DNA from: CALBPI01 sp038531945 | GTDB taxonomy: Bacteria > Pseudomonadota > Gammaproteobacteria > Steroidobacterales > Woeseiaceae | Assembly (NCBI GenBank): GCA_038531945.1 | Contig: JBCBBH010000002.1 | Span: 310,001 to 374,000 of the forward strand | DNA: 64,000 bases | Reading direction: 5' to 3' | Shown: piece after piece, positions 42,716 through 51,402 of the stretch | Layout of the letters: the number at the start of each line of letters is the position of its first letter | Position numbering within the stretch: the stretch's first letter is position 1 | Position numbers and translations under genes: made by a program | Notes under the pieces: model-generated | What the model was told of the DNA's origin: nothing | Databases searched by the model: none | What the model saw: the letters and a program-made list of their open reading frames with translations, nothing else

Positions 42716-43927
42716 CTATTCGACGGTCGCGACCACCGCCACGCTGACGTCCACGAATTGGCCGACCCATTCAGTGTCTGCCCATTCTCCCAATCCAACG
42801 CCCAGCGCCAGACGGTCGAGCCTCGCTTCGCCGCTCAGCAATCGCGATGCGCCGTCCTCGCTGACTTCGAAACGGAACTCTACGGGATGGTCTACGCCTT
42901 TGATTGTCAATAAAGCCTCGGAGAGGAATCCGTTGCCGTCGCGTTGGATAGACTGGGTACGAAAACGCACGGTCGGATGGTTGGCTTGATCGAAAAACTC
43001 CGTTTCTTGAAGCGTGCTGTCGCGGTCATCGTCCTGAGTGCTCACGCCATCGACGCTGATCAGTACATCCAACTCGGATTGCTCAGGCGAATCGCTTGCA
43101 AAGCGAATCTTCGCTTCCCAAGTCTGCCATTCACCGGTGAACGGAGCGCCAGCCTGTTCGGCCGTAAATTCGATGAAGCTCGTCACAAAGTCGATGTTCC
43201 ATTCCGGTAGATCGCTCGAGCCTTCGTTGGGCGCTGTGCTTTCGGCAGTGTCTGCGGGATCGGGGCGGGCGGGTCCGACCTCCGTGGTTGCCGCTTCGGA
43301 AGTCTGCGACTTGGAGTCGCCCGCATCGGTCAAAGCGAGCGTACCGCCCGCGATAATCAGGCCGAACAAAGCGATCGGCACAACAGCAGACATTCGTTTC
43401 AAAACATCGTCCTTATCAAGAAAGTGGTGTTTGCAGGCAGCGAGCACATGCGCGATCGCCGTGACGAACAGGAGTTTGCCCAGCCAATCGTGGGTTGTTG
43501 CGAGTCGTGTCTTGAGTGCCTCGTCGGGAGCGACCAGGTCCGGCCAGGTAAACAGTCCGAACCAACTGACGCTGTAACTGGCCGCCGAGGACATTAACCA
43601 ACCGCTGATCGGCATCGCAAAGAGCAAAGCATAAAGCCCCCAATGCGCAGCTTTCGACGTCGAAACCTGCCACGACGGCATGCTGTCGGGCAGTTTCGGT
43701 GGCTGGTTGAACAGCCGCCAGAGCAGCCGCAGAACCGCGAGCATCAGGACCGTCATACCCACCGATTTGTGGTTGGCGATCAGGCCCAGTTTCGCAACTC
43801 GGCTGTCTGCCGATTCCGCCACTTCCATCAGCACGTACTGCAACATAATCATGGCTGCCACCGCCCAGTGAAGATACTGGGCGATGGCGCTGTAGCGCGT
43901 AGTGCTTGATGCACTCTTGTCGGTCAT
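42716..43927 (-). CDS. Cytochrome b561 / YceI fusion protein
   Basis: 403 residues in two domains. Residues 1-190 are a four-helix cytochrome b561-type membrane domain with histidines placed to ligate two haems (AQYLHWAVA, IANHKSVGM, AAHWGLY, ATTHDWLG). Residues about 190-235 are a Ser/Ala/Pro/Glu-rich linker. Residues about 240-403 are a YceI domain, the lipocalin-like fold known to bind isoprenoid quinones. Expected role: inner-membrane electron transfer with a periplasmic quinone-like ligand. It is followed upstream on the same strand by a stand-alone YceI gene 21 bp away, so the two are probably co-transcribed. Confidence 0.9.
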   Translation of the reverse strand: MTDKSASSTTRYSAIAQYLHWAVAAMIMLQYVLMEVAESADSRVAKLGLIANHKSVGMTVLMLAVLRLLWRLFNQPPKLPDSMPSWQVSTSKAAHWGLYALLFAMPISGWLMSSAASYSVSWFGLFTWPDLVAPDEALKTRLATTHDWLGKLLFVTAIAHVLAACKHHFLDKDDVLKRMSAVVPIALFGLIIAGGTLALTDAGDSKSQTSEAATTEVGPARPDPADTAESTAPNEGSSDLPEWNIDFVTSFIEFTAEQAGAPFTGEWQTWEAKIRFASDSPEQSELDVLISVDGVSTQDDDRDSTLQETEFFDQANHPTVRFRTQSIQRDGNGFLSEALLTIKGVDHPVEFRFEVSEDGASRLLSGEARLDRLALGVGLGEWADTEWVGQFVDVSVAVVATVE

Positions 43928-43948
43928 CGGCAGAATGCCAGAGTCAAG

Positions 43949-44545
43949 TTAGGATTTGACCAGTTCAACCTGGATATTCAGGCTGACGTCATCGCCAACA
44001 TTCGGCGCGTACCTGCCGAGATCCCAATCCGATCGCTTCAGCTGACCTGATGCGGAAATACCGATCGTCGGCGTCTTGCGCATCGGATGGTTCGCGGCCT
44101 TGTTGATCGTGGCATCCAGCGTAATGGGCTTGGTGATGCCCTTCATCGTCAAATCGCCAGTGATCTGCAGCGTGCTCTCGCCGGTCATCTCGATCGAAGT
44201 GGCCTTGAAGCTGATATCCGTGTGGTTGGCAACGTCGAAGAAATCGTCGGATTTCAGATGGTCATCGAACTTGGGAACGCCGGTGTCCACGCTCGCCGGG
44301 TTCACCGCTACCGACAAGGCGCTTGCCGATACGTCGCTCTGGTCCAGGTTCAAACTCACGTCAAAATCGCTGAATCCGACAACCGGTCGCGAGAAGCCGA
44401 GGTGCAGGTAGCTGAATGTGAGATACGCGTGCGTTTTTTCCAGTTTGTATTCGCCAGCAGGGACATCGCCAATGCCAGCACTCGCAAAGGCGCTGAGTGT
44501 CAGTGCGGCTGCGGCCGCGATCAACCGTTGCAGGGTTGCTTTCAT
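43949..44545 (-). CDS. Periplasmic YceI-family protein
   Basis: 198 residues with a signal peptide (hydrophobic to about residue 22, ending ASA). The mature part begins IGDVPAGEYKLEKTHAYLTFSYLHLGFS, the classic YceI start, and continues as a single lipocalin-like barrel. The family binds polyisoprenoids or quinones. It is the first gene of a two-gene unit with the b561-YceI fusion. A TATAAT-like -10 is on the minus strand at 44634-44639. Confidence 0.92.
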   Translation of the reverse strand: MKATLQRLIAAAAALTLSAFASAGIGDVPAGEYKLEKTHAYLTFSYLHLGFSRPVVGFSDFDVSLNLDQSDVSASALSVAVNPASVDTGVPKFDDHLKSDDFFDVANHTDISFKATSIEMTGESTLQITGDLTMKGITKPITLDATINKAANHPMRKTPTIGISASGQLKRSDWDLGRYAPNVGDDVSLNIQVELVKS

Positions 44546-44633
44546 GATTTAACATCCTTTTGTTTCATCGAATGATCATCCGCCATGACGGACAGCGGCG
44601 CGATCGAGTAGGTTAGACCGGCGCGGGCGCCAA

Positions 44634-44639
44634 ATTATA
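44634..44639 (-). promoter_or_regulatory. -10 element for the yceI / b561-YceI unit
   Basis: A perfect TATAAT on the minus strand, 89 bp before the yceI start. No convincing -35 is seen at 17 bp. The remainder of the 232-bp divergent region to pntA holds no other signal I can name. Confidence 0.4.
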
Positions 44640-44777
44640 GCAAATGCGCCTGAGGCGTCGCTTTTCGTACGGTTTGCCTTGCGCGCGCGCGGACAAGCTC
44701 GGATACTTCTGCGCGCGTGTACGCGGCGCGGGAAACGGCGCTGTTCGGCCAACCATCTGAAATTACTGGAGATGTCC

Positions 44778-46346
44778 ATGAAGATTGGTGTTCCCGTCGA
44801 GGTCCACCTCAATGAGCAGCGGGTCGCAATGACGCCGGACGTGGTGGCGGCAGTGGCGAAGCTCGGGTTCGAGGTAGTGATTGAAAGTGGCGCTGGCGCG
44901 CGTGCGTCGTATCTCGACGAGGCGTATCGAGCCGCTGGTGCGTCGATCGTTGAGGAAACCGAGGCGCTGTACGAGCAAGCAGACATCATCTTCAAGGTGC
45001 GCCAACCGGAATTCCATCCGCTGCTGAAGCGCGACGAAACGGAGTTGTTGCGAACGGGTCAGATCCTGATCGGGTTCCTGTGGCCAGCGCAAAACAAGGA
45101 ACTTCTGGATGTGCTCGCCGAGAAGGGCGTGCACGCGCTGTCGATGGATATGGTGCCGCGTATTTCCCGCGCGCAAAAAATGGACGCGCTGAGTTCCATG
45201 GCGAACATCGGCGGTTACCGCGCAGTCATCGAAGCTGCGCAGCACTTCGGTCGCTTTTTCACGGGCCAGATCACAGCGGCCGGGCGTATTCCGCCCGCGA
45301 AAGTGCTGGTGATCGGTGCCGGCGTTGCGGGCCTGTCAGCAATCGGAACTGCAAAAAGCATGGGTGCGATCGTACGGGCGTTCGATACGCGGCCCGAAGT
45401 TAAGGAACAAGTCGAGAGCATGGACGGCGAGTTCCTGATGCTCGAGTTCGAAGACGACGAGGATGGTGCTGGCGAGGGCGGCTACGCGAAGACGATGAGC
45501 AAGGCGTTCATCGACGCGGAAATGGCGCTGTTCGCGGAGCAAGCCAAGGAAGTCGATATCATCATCACGACCGCGCTGATTCCCGGTAAACCGGCACCCA
45601 AACTGATCACGGAGGCGATGGTCGAGTCCATGCGCGAAGGCAGTGTGGTTGTCGATCTGGCTGCCGAGCAGGGGGGCAACTGCGAGCTGACAGAGCCTGG
45701 TGAGGTCGTGGTTCGCCATGGCGTCACGTTGATCGGCTACACCGATCTGCCAAGCCGCCTTGCCGCACAGTCGAGTCAGCTCTACGCGACCAACCTGCGC
45801 CACTTGCTGACTGATCTGACGCCGGAGAAAGACGGTCAGGTCGTCATTAACATGGAGGACGAGGTCATCCGCGGTGCAACCGTTGTCAACGACGGTGAGA
45901 TCACGTGGCCACCACCGGCACCGAAGCTTTCGGCTGCGCCGAAGGCGGCGCCCAAAGCGCCGGAACCTGCACAGATCAGTGAAGTTGCTGAAGCCAGCAG
46001 GCCCGGTTGGATGGCGACGACGGTCGCAATGGCAATCGGAGGACTCGCGCTGCTCGGCTTGGGGCACGTCGCCCCACCGTCGTTCATGGAGCACCTCACG
46101 GTTTTCGTTCTGGCATGTTTCGTGGGCTACATGGTGATCTGGAATGTCACGGCGTCATTGCATACACCGTTGATGAGTGTCACCAATGCAATCTCCAGCA
46201 TTATTGTCATCGGCGCGTTGCTGCAGATTTCGAGTGATCGGTTCATCGTCGCGGCGCTCGCGGTGATCGCGCTCTTGATTACCAGTATCAACATCTTCGG
46301 CGGGTTTGCGGTCACGCAGCGTATGCTCGCGATGTTCCGCAAGTAG
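44778..46346 (+). CDS. pntA: NAD(P) transhydrogenase subunit alpha PntA
   Basis: 522-residue proton-pumping transhydrogenase subunit. Domain I binds NAD(H): alanine-dehydrogenase-like N-terminal part, then the Rossmann segment KVLVIGAGVAGLSAIGTAKSMGA near residue 180. An Ala/Pro-rich linker (about 380-410) leads to four C-terminal transmembrane helices. The ATG at 44778 has CTGGAG at good spacing; an ATG two codons earlier sits too close. Works with PntB, 18 bp downstream, to make NADPH using the proton gradient. Confidence 0.95.
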   Translation: MKIGVPVEVHLNEQRVAMTPDVVAAVAKLGFEVVIESGAGARASYLDEAYRAAGASIVEETEALYEQADIIFKVRQPEFHPLLKRDETELLRTGQILIGFLWPAQNKELLDVLAEKGVHALSMDMVPRISRAQKMDALSSMANIGGYRAVIEAAQHFGRFFTGQITAAGRIPPAKVLVIGAGVAGLSAIGTAKSMGAIVRAFDTRPEVKEQVESMDGEFLMLEFEDDEDGAGEGGYAKTMSKAFIDAEMALFAEQAKEVDIIITTALIPGKPAPKLITEAMVESMREGSVVVDLAAEQGGNCELTEPGEVVVRHGVTLIGYTDLPSRLAAQSSQLYATNLRHLLTDLTPEKDGQVVINMEDEVIRGATVVNDGEITWPPPAPKLSAAPKAAPKAPEPAQISEVAEASRPGWMATTVAMAIGGLALLGLGHVAPPSFMEHLTVFVLACFVGYMVIWNVTASLHTPLMSVTNAISSIIVIGALLQISSDRFIVAALAVIALLITSINIFGGFAVTQRMLAMFRK

Positions 46347-46364
46347 GCGTGGGGAGATCACACA

Positions 46365-47774
46365 ATGAGTGAAGGTTTTATTCAATCCGCCTACATCATC
46401 TCGACGATCCTGTTCATTCTTGCCCTCGGCGGTCTGAGCAACCAGGAAACCGCACGTCGCGGCAACTACTACGGCATGGTCGGCATGGCGATCGCGCTGA
46501 TCGCCACCGTGTTTGGCGTTGTCACAGACAACCAGTTTTTTCTGTATGTCTCGCTGATCGCTGGTGCCGTCATCGGTATCCGGTTGGCGCGCACCGTTCA
46601 GATGACGCAAATGCCGGAGTTGGTTGCCATCCTGCACAGTCTGGTGGGACTTGCGGCGGTGCTTGTGGGTTATGCGACGTTTCTTGATCCTGAGCAATCG
46701 TTCGTCGGTATCGAGAAGACGATCCATGACGTGGAGATCTACGTTGGGATCCTCATTGGCGCGCTGACGTTCTCCGGTTCTGTGATTGCCTTCGGCAAGT
46801 TATCTGGTCGCATCGGTGGCAACCCAACGCTACTGCCGGCCCGACACTTCCTCAATCTTGGCATGGGTCTGGTCGCGATCTGGCTTGGTAGCCTGTTCGT
46901 GGATCAAGCGGCAGCTGGCGGCGGTTTCTTCGCGCTGTTCCTGATGACTCTCGTAGCGTTGGCGTTTGGTGTGCATATGGTGGCGGCAATCGGGGGTGCT
47001 GATATGCCGGTCGTCGTTTCCATGCTGAACAGCTACTCCGGATGGGCGGCATCAGCCACGGGCTTCATGCTGAGCAATAATCTGTTGATCGTCACCGGAG
47101 CATTGGTCGGAAGCAGCGGCGCGATCCTGTCGTACATCATGTGTCGCGCGATGAATCGAAGCTTTATCTCGGTGATCGCCGGCGGCTTTGGAACGACGGC
47201 CAGCAGCGGCGGCGGTTCGGGCGATGCGGCGGAGCAGGGTGAGGTCGTCGCTGTGCAAGCCGACGAGGTCGCTGGAATGCTGACCAACGCCAAACGCGTC
47301 GTGATTGTTCCCGGCTATGGGATGGCGGTTGCCCAGGCGCAGCACACCGTCAACGAGATCACTCGGACGTTGCGAGATCAAAAAGTGGACGTGAAGTTTG
47401 CGATTCATCCCGTTGCCGGACGGATGCCAGGCCACATGAACGTGTTGTTGGCTGAAGCGAGAGTACCGTACGACATCGTGTTCGAGATGGAGGAGATCAA
47501 CGAGGATTTCCCGGAGGTCGACGTCACTGTCGTTATCGGCGCCAACGATATTGTCAATCCATCTGCGCAAGATGAGCCGGACAGCCCGATCGCGGGAATG
47601 CCAGTGCTTGAAGTCTGGAAAGGTGACACCACTATTGTGCTGAAGCGGAGCATGGCGACCGGCTATGCCGGCGTGCAAAACCCGCTGTTCTTCAAAGACA
47701 ACACGCGAATGCTGTTCGGTGATGCGAAGGCGACTCTGGATGACGTTTTGCGTGCATTGCAAAGCCAGGATTAG
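46365..47774 (+). CDS. pntB: NAD(P) transhydrogenase subunit beta PntB
   Basis: 469 residues. About nine transmembrane helices are followed from about residue 290 by the NADP(H)-binding domain III, with VVIVPGYGMAVAQAQHTVNE and HPVAGRMPGHMNVLLAEA. Length is typical. It is followed 2 bp later by trxB, which suggests tight co-expression of an NADPH source with an NADPH-consuming thioredoxin system. Confidence 0.96.
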   Translation: MSEGFIQSAYIISTILFILALGGLSNQETARRGNYYGMVGMAIALIATVFGVVTDNQFFLYVSLIAGAVIGIRLARTVQMTQMPELVAILHSLVGLAAVLVGYATFLDPEQSFVGIEKTIHDVEIYVGILIGALTFSGSVIAFGKLSGRIGGNPTLLPARHFLNLGMGLVAIWLGSLFVDQAAAGGGFFALFLMTLVALAFGVHMVAAIGGADMPVVVSMLNSYSGWAASATGFMLSNNLLIVTGALVGSSGAILSYIMCRAMNRSFISVIAGGFGTTASSGGGSGDAAEQGEVVAVQADEVAGMLTNAKRVVIVPGYGMAVAQAQHTVNEITRTLRDQKVDVKFAIHPVAGRMPGHMNVLLAEARVPYDIVFEMEEINEDFPEVDVTVVIGANDIVNPSAQDEPDSPIAGMPVLEVWKGDTTIVLKRSMATGYAGVQNPLFFKDNTRMLFGDAKATLDDVLRALQSQD

Positions 47775-47776
47775 AT

Positions 47777-48733
47777 GTGAGCGACACGAAACACGCCCGT
47801 ACAGTGATTTTGGGCTCGGGCCCGGCCGGATACTCTGCCGCGGTGTACGCTGCGCGCGCCAACCTGAAGCCGATGTTGATCACCGGCGCAGAGGTCGGCG
47901 GCCAGCTAACCACGACCACCGACGTGGACAATTGGCCCGGCGACGTCGAGGGGCTACAAGGGCCCGCGTTGATGGAGCGTATGAAAGCTCACGCGGAGCG
48001 CTTCGATACTGAAATCGTCTATGACCATATCGACACCGTCGACCTTTCCGTACGTCCGTTTGTTTTGACGGGAACGTCGACGTATACCGCAGACTCGTTG
48101 ATCATTGCGACCGGGGCGTCGGCGCAGTATCTCGGCTTGCCCTCGGAAGAGGCGTTTATGGGTAAGGGCGTTAGCGCCTGCGCCACGTGTGATGGGTTCT
48201 TTTACCGCGGCCGCAAGGTTGCTGTGATCGGCGGTGGCAACACGGCGGTCGAGGAGGCGCTGTATCTGTCGAACATCGCGAGCGAAGTCATTCTCGTGCA
48301 CCGCCGTGATGCGTTGAGGGCCGAAAAAATTCTGCAGGATAGGCTTTTCGAAAAAGAGAAATCCGGCAACATCACGATCCGTTGGAACCATCAGCTTGAG
48401 GAGGTTCTTGGGGACGAGACCGGCGTTACCGGGATGCGTCTGCGTCACTCGCAAACGGACGAGAAAGAAACTCATGATGTGCACGGCGTTTTCATCGCGA
48501 TCGGGCACAAACCCAACACATCAATTTTCGAGGGCCAGCTCGACATGAGCCATGGCTATATTCAGATTCAAAGTGGTTTGGCTGGCGGTGCCACTGCGAC
48601 CAGCATCCCGGGTGTGTTCGCCGCCGGCGACGTCGCCGACCAGGTTTATCGACAAGCCATCACGTCCGCAGGATTCGGTTGTATGGCCGCGCTCGATGCA
48701 GAGAAGTATATCGACGAACTCGGGCTCGATTGA
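47777..48733 (+). CDS. trxB: Thioredoxin reductase TrxB
   Basis: 318-residue flavoprotein reducing thioredoxin with NADPH. FAD motif LGSGPAGYSAAVYAAR is near residue 12, the redox-active pair is in ACATCDGFF (about 135-140), the NADPH motif VIGGGNTAVEEALYL follows, and the C-terminal FAD segment GVFAAGDVAD is present. It uses a GTG start 2 bp after pntB. Length is standard for the low-molecular-weight bacterial type. Confidence 0.96.
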   Translation: MSDTKHARTVILGSGPAGYSAAVYAARANLKPMLITGAEVGGQLTTTTDVDNWPGDVEGLQGPALMERMKAHAERFDTEIVYDHIDTVDLSVRPFVLTGTSTYTADSLIIATGASAQYLGLPSEEAFMGKGVSACATCDGFFYRGRKVAVIGGGNTAVEEALYLSNIASEVILVHRRDALRAEKILQDRLFEKEKSGNITIRWNHQLEEVLGDETGVTGMRLRHSQTDEKETHDVHGVFIAIGHKPNTSIFEGQLDMSHGYIQIQSGLAGGATATSIPGVFAAGDVADQVYRQAITSAGFGCMAALDAEKYIDELGLD

Positions 48734-48756
48734 GACACGAGCTCGCGGGGACAACA

Positions 48757-49821
48757 ATGAGTGTTTTTGACAACGCGGCGTTCGAGCAGCACGAGAGAGT
48801 GTTGCATTGCTCGGACCCCGTGTCTGGCCTCAAGGCCATCGTAGCGATCCACTCCACTTTTCGTGGGCCAGCTGCGGGCGGCTGTCGACTATGGCATTAC
48901 CCGGACGCAGATGCCGCGGTGACCGATGTGCTGCGTCTGGCTCGCGGTATGAGCTATAAAAACGCAATGGCTGATCTTCCACTGGGCGGCGGCAAGGCCG
49001 TCATCATGAGCGGTCCGGAACGCCAGGCGTCGGACGATCAGCTGCGTGCATTTGGTCGCTTTGTCGAAACGATGGGTGGTCAGTACATCACGGCCGAAGA
49101 TGTCGGCATGACGGTCGCGGCGATGCAAACGGTTGCCAGTGAGACGGCGCACGTCGCCGGCCTGCCACCGGAGGCAGGGAAAGCCGGAGGCGATCCGTCA
49201 CCAAAAACCGCGGATGGCGTATTTCATGGAATTAAGGCCGCGGTTGCCTATGCGTTGCAGCGCGACAGCCTTGAAGGCTTGAAAGTGGCGGTACAAGGAA
49301 TCGGTAATGTAGGTGCAAACCTCTGTCGATCGTTACACGCCGCAGGCGCCGAATTGCTGGTTGCCGACATCGATGCCGAACGTGTCGAACGAGTCTGCGA
49401 TGAGTTCGGTGCGCAGCCCGTCTCTCTCGACGACGTCTTGCTGGCCGACGTTGATGTGATTGCGCCGTGCGCCCTCGGCGCCGTTTTGGATGCGAAGACA
49501 ATCGCACGTTTGCGGGCACGCATTGTTGCTGGCGCCGCCAACAATCAACTCGCATCTGACAGCGATGGGCAACTCTTGTTCGACGCAGGCATCCTCTACG
49601 CGCCAGACTATGTGATCAATGCGGGCGGAATCATCAATGTCGCGTGCGAGCATGCAGGCGACGTCACTGACGAAACCGTCAATGAACGCGTCGCGCAGAT
49701 TGGTCAGCGCCTGAATGCCATCTTTGAGCAGTCGGAGCGTTTGAACCTACCGACGAATCAAATCGCAGATGATATGGCGCGTCGCTTGATCGGTCGCTCG
49801 GCAGAGGTGTCAGCCCACTAA
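48757..49821 (+). CDS. Leucine/phenylalanine/valine-type amino acid dehydrogenase
   Basis: 354 residues of the Glu/Leu/Phe/Val dehydrogenase family. The catalytic Lys lies in the ADLPLGGGKAVI block, DPSPKTADGVFHGI follows, and the NAD+-binding motif is VQGIGNVGANLCRSL near residue 180. Length and PEAGKAGGDPSPKTADG fit leucine dehydrogenase rather than glutamate dehydrogenase. It would deaminate branched-chain amino acids to the 2-oxo acids used by the bkd complex encoded 6 kb away. The ATG at 48757 begins 23 bp after trxB, making it the fourth gene of the pnt unit. Confidence 0.9.
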   Translation: MSVFDNAAFEQHERVLHCSDPVSGLKAIVAIHSTFRGPAAGGCRLWHYPDADAAVTDVLRLARGMSYKNAMADLPLGGGKAVIMSGPERQASDDQLRAFGRFVETMGGQYITAEDVGMTVAAMQTVASETAHVAGLPPEAGKAGGDPSPKTADGVFHGIKAAVAYALQRDSLEGLKVAVQGIGNVGANLCRSLHAAGAELLVADIDAERVERVCDEFGAQPVSLDDVLLADVDVIAPCALGAVLDAKTIARLRARIVAGAANNQLASDSDGQLLFDAGILYAPDYVINAGGIINVACEHAGDVTDETVNERVAQIGQRLNAIFEQSERLNLPTNQIADDMARRLIGRSAEVSAH

Positions 49822-49827
49822 CCCGTG

Positions 49828-50409
49828 TCAGGCGAGTTGCTCATAGACGTCAATGAACTGATTCGGGTTCGGCCGGTCTTTGGGGTTTTTCGCGACGTGA
49901 AGAAACCGAATGACGCTCTGTTCGTCCAACACGGCAACCGCCGGCCGCATGGTTTTCTTGCCGAAGGTCTCCTGAAATCTTCCAGGGATGTCCTCAGGGT
50001 CAGCCAGTCCCAGTGTTTCGGCTGCATTTAAATCTGCATCGAGCCAAAACTCAAAGGAGACATTGAACAGCTCTGCAACGCGGCGTGTAGTGTCTAACGG
50101 TTTCGGTGTGACGATGATCAGTCTGCCGCCCGACTCGCTAATGCGTCGGTAATGTTCGGTCAGTGATTCAACTTGCTCAGTGCAGAACGGGCACCACGAT
50201 CCACGTACAAAAAGTATCACTGCGCGCTGGCCGGCCAGCGATTTGCTGCTCATGGTTTTACCGTCTTCCGACAAGGCCTCAAACACGGGCAGGGATTGCC
50301 CGACGCTCAACTCCGAGGCTTTGCTGGAATCATCCTTACTCCGAAGCCAGAGCCATCCGGCGATACCGATCAATGCAACCGTCGCTACTAGTGTCCACCC
50401 TTCGATCAT
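49828..50409 (-). CDS. Membrane-anchored peroxiredoxin-like (AhpC/TSA) protein
   Basis: 193 residues. A single N-terminal membrane anchor (about 5-22) precedes a thioredoxin-fold domain with FVRGSWCPFCTEQVESL near residues 67-83. The pair Cys73/Cys76 replaces the usual TxxC peroxiredoxin motif, placing it in the peroxiredoxin-like SWCPFC group rather than canonical AhpC. It is the third gene of a tight minus-strand unit with a quinone oxidoreductase (3 bp apart) and an alpha/beta hydrolase. Probable role: thiol-dependent redox or peroxide defence at the membrane. Confidence 0.85.
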   Translation of the reverse strand: MIEGWTLVATVALIGIAGWLWLRSKDDSSKASELSVGQSLPVFEALSEDGKTMSSKSLAGQRAVILFVRGSWCPFCTEQVESLTEHYRRISESGGRLIIVTPKPLDTTRRVAELFNVSFEFWLDADLNAAETLGLADPEDIPGRFQETFGKKTMRPAVAVLDEQSVIRFLHVAKNPKDRPNPNQFIDVYEQLA

Positions 50410-50412
50410 GAC

Positions 50413-51402
50413 TTAATCTGCCTTTCCAACATTCAGAACCAGCTTGCCCATGTGCGCTCCGGACTCCATTAGTGTGTGGGCATCCGCTGCGTTCTCAAGA
50501 TCGAACGACTGGAAAATCCTTGGGCGGATTGCGCCCGCTTCGATCAGCGGTAAGACCCGTTCTTTCAACGCGTTCGCAATCGTCGTTTTTTGTTCGTTGG
50601 TCTGTGGCCTCAGCGTTGTTCCGAAGACCGTGAGATGGTTGCGCAAAATCGCGGCAAGGCTGGCTTCGGCCGCGGTCGGTCCGCCGATAAGTGCAATGAT
50701 ACTGAGTCGGCCCGCGCGGCGAAGACTTGCGATGTTGTCGCTGAAATATGCGCCCCCGACCATGTCCAAAATCACATCGACGCCATCCGCCCAATGATCG
50801 CCCAGTGCCTCGCGCCACGGGATTTGCTTGTAATTGATGGCCAGCTCTGCACCCAGTGCGTTGCAAAATTCACATTTTTCGGGGCTGCCGGCAGTCGTCG
50901 CGACCGGATTGTCGAGGGCGGTTGCAAGCTGTATCGCGATACTGCCGATGCCGCTGGAACCGCCGTGCACCAACAGTCGTTCGCCTGGCTGGATGGCTCC
51001 GCGCATCCAGACATTCGACCAGACTGTGAAGAGCGTTTCCGGTATGGCGGCGGCCTCCGCCCAAGACAAGTTGCGCGGTTTCGGCAGGCAGTGTCCTGCG
51101 TCGACGGCGCAGTATTCCGCGTAGCCTCCGCCGTGTGTCAGGGCCATGACCTCATCGCCCTCAGCGATGTCGGATACGTCTGGGCCCATCGCAACGACAC
51201 GTCCGGCCACCTCGAGTCCGGGTAACGGGCTGGCACCGGGTGGTACCGGGTATAGCCCCGCACGTTGCAGGCAGTCAGGTCGATTGACGCCAGCGGCTTG
51301 CACTTCGATCACGACCTCGGAGTTTTTCGGTTGCGGCGCCTCGACTTCCTGGAGTTTCAGCACTTCCGGTCCGCCGGGCTCGGTTATTGAGACGGCTCTC
51401 AT
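50413..51402 (-). CDS. NADPH:quinone oxidoreductase, zinc-less MDR family (QOR/PIG3 type)
   Basis: 329 residues of the medium-chain dehydrogenase/reductase family. N-terminal GroES-like part (MRAVSITEPGGPEVLKLQEV, GVNRPDCLQRAG) and a Rossmann domain with LLVHGGSSGIGSIAIQLA near residue 145. No zinc-ligand cysteines are evident. The family reduces quinones or enones with NADPH. The ATG overlaps the hydrolase stop by 4 bp. Confidence 0.93.
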   Translation of the reverse strand: MRAVSITEPGGPEVLKLQEVEAPQPKNSEVVIEVQAAGVNRPDCLQRAGLYPVPPGASPLPGLEVAGRVVAMGPDVSDIAEGDEVMALTHGGGYAEYCAVDAGHCLPKPRNLSWAEAAAIPETLFTVWSNVWMRGAIQPGERLLVHGGSSGIGSIAIQLATALDNPVATTAGSPEKCEFCNALGAELAINYKQIPWREALGDHWADGVDVILDMVGGAYFSDNIASLRRAGRLSIIALIGGPTAAEASLAAILRNHLTVFGTTLRPQTNEQKTTIANALKERVLPLIEAGAIRPRIFQSFDLENAADAHTLMESGAHMGKLVLNVGKAD

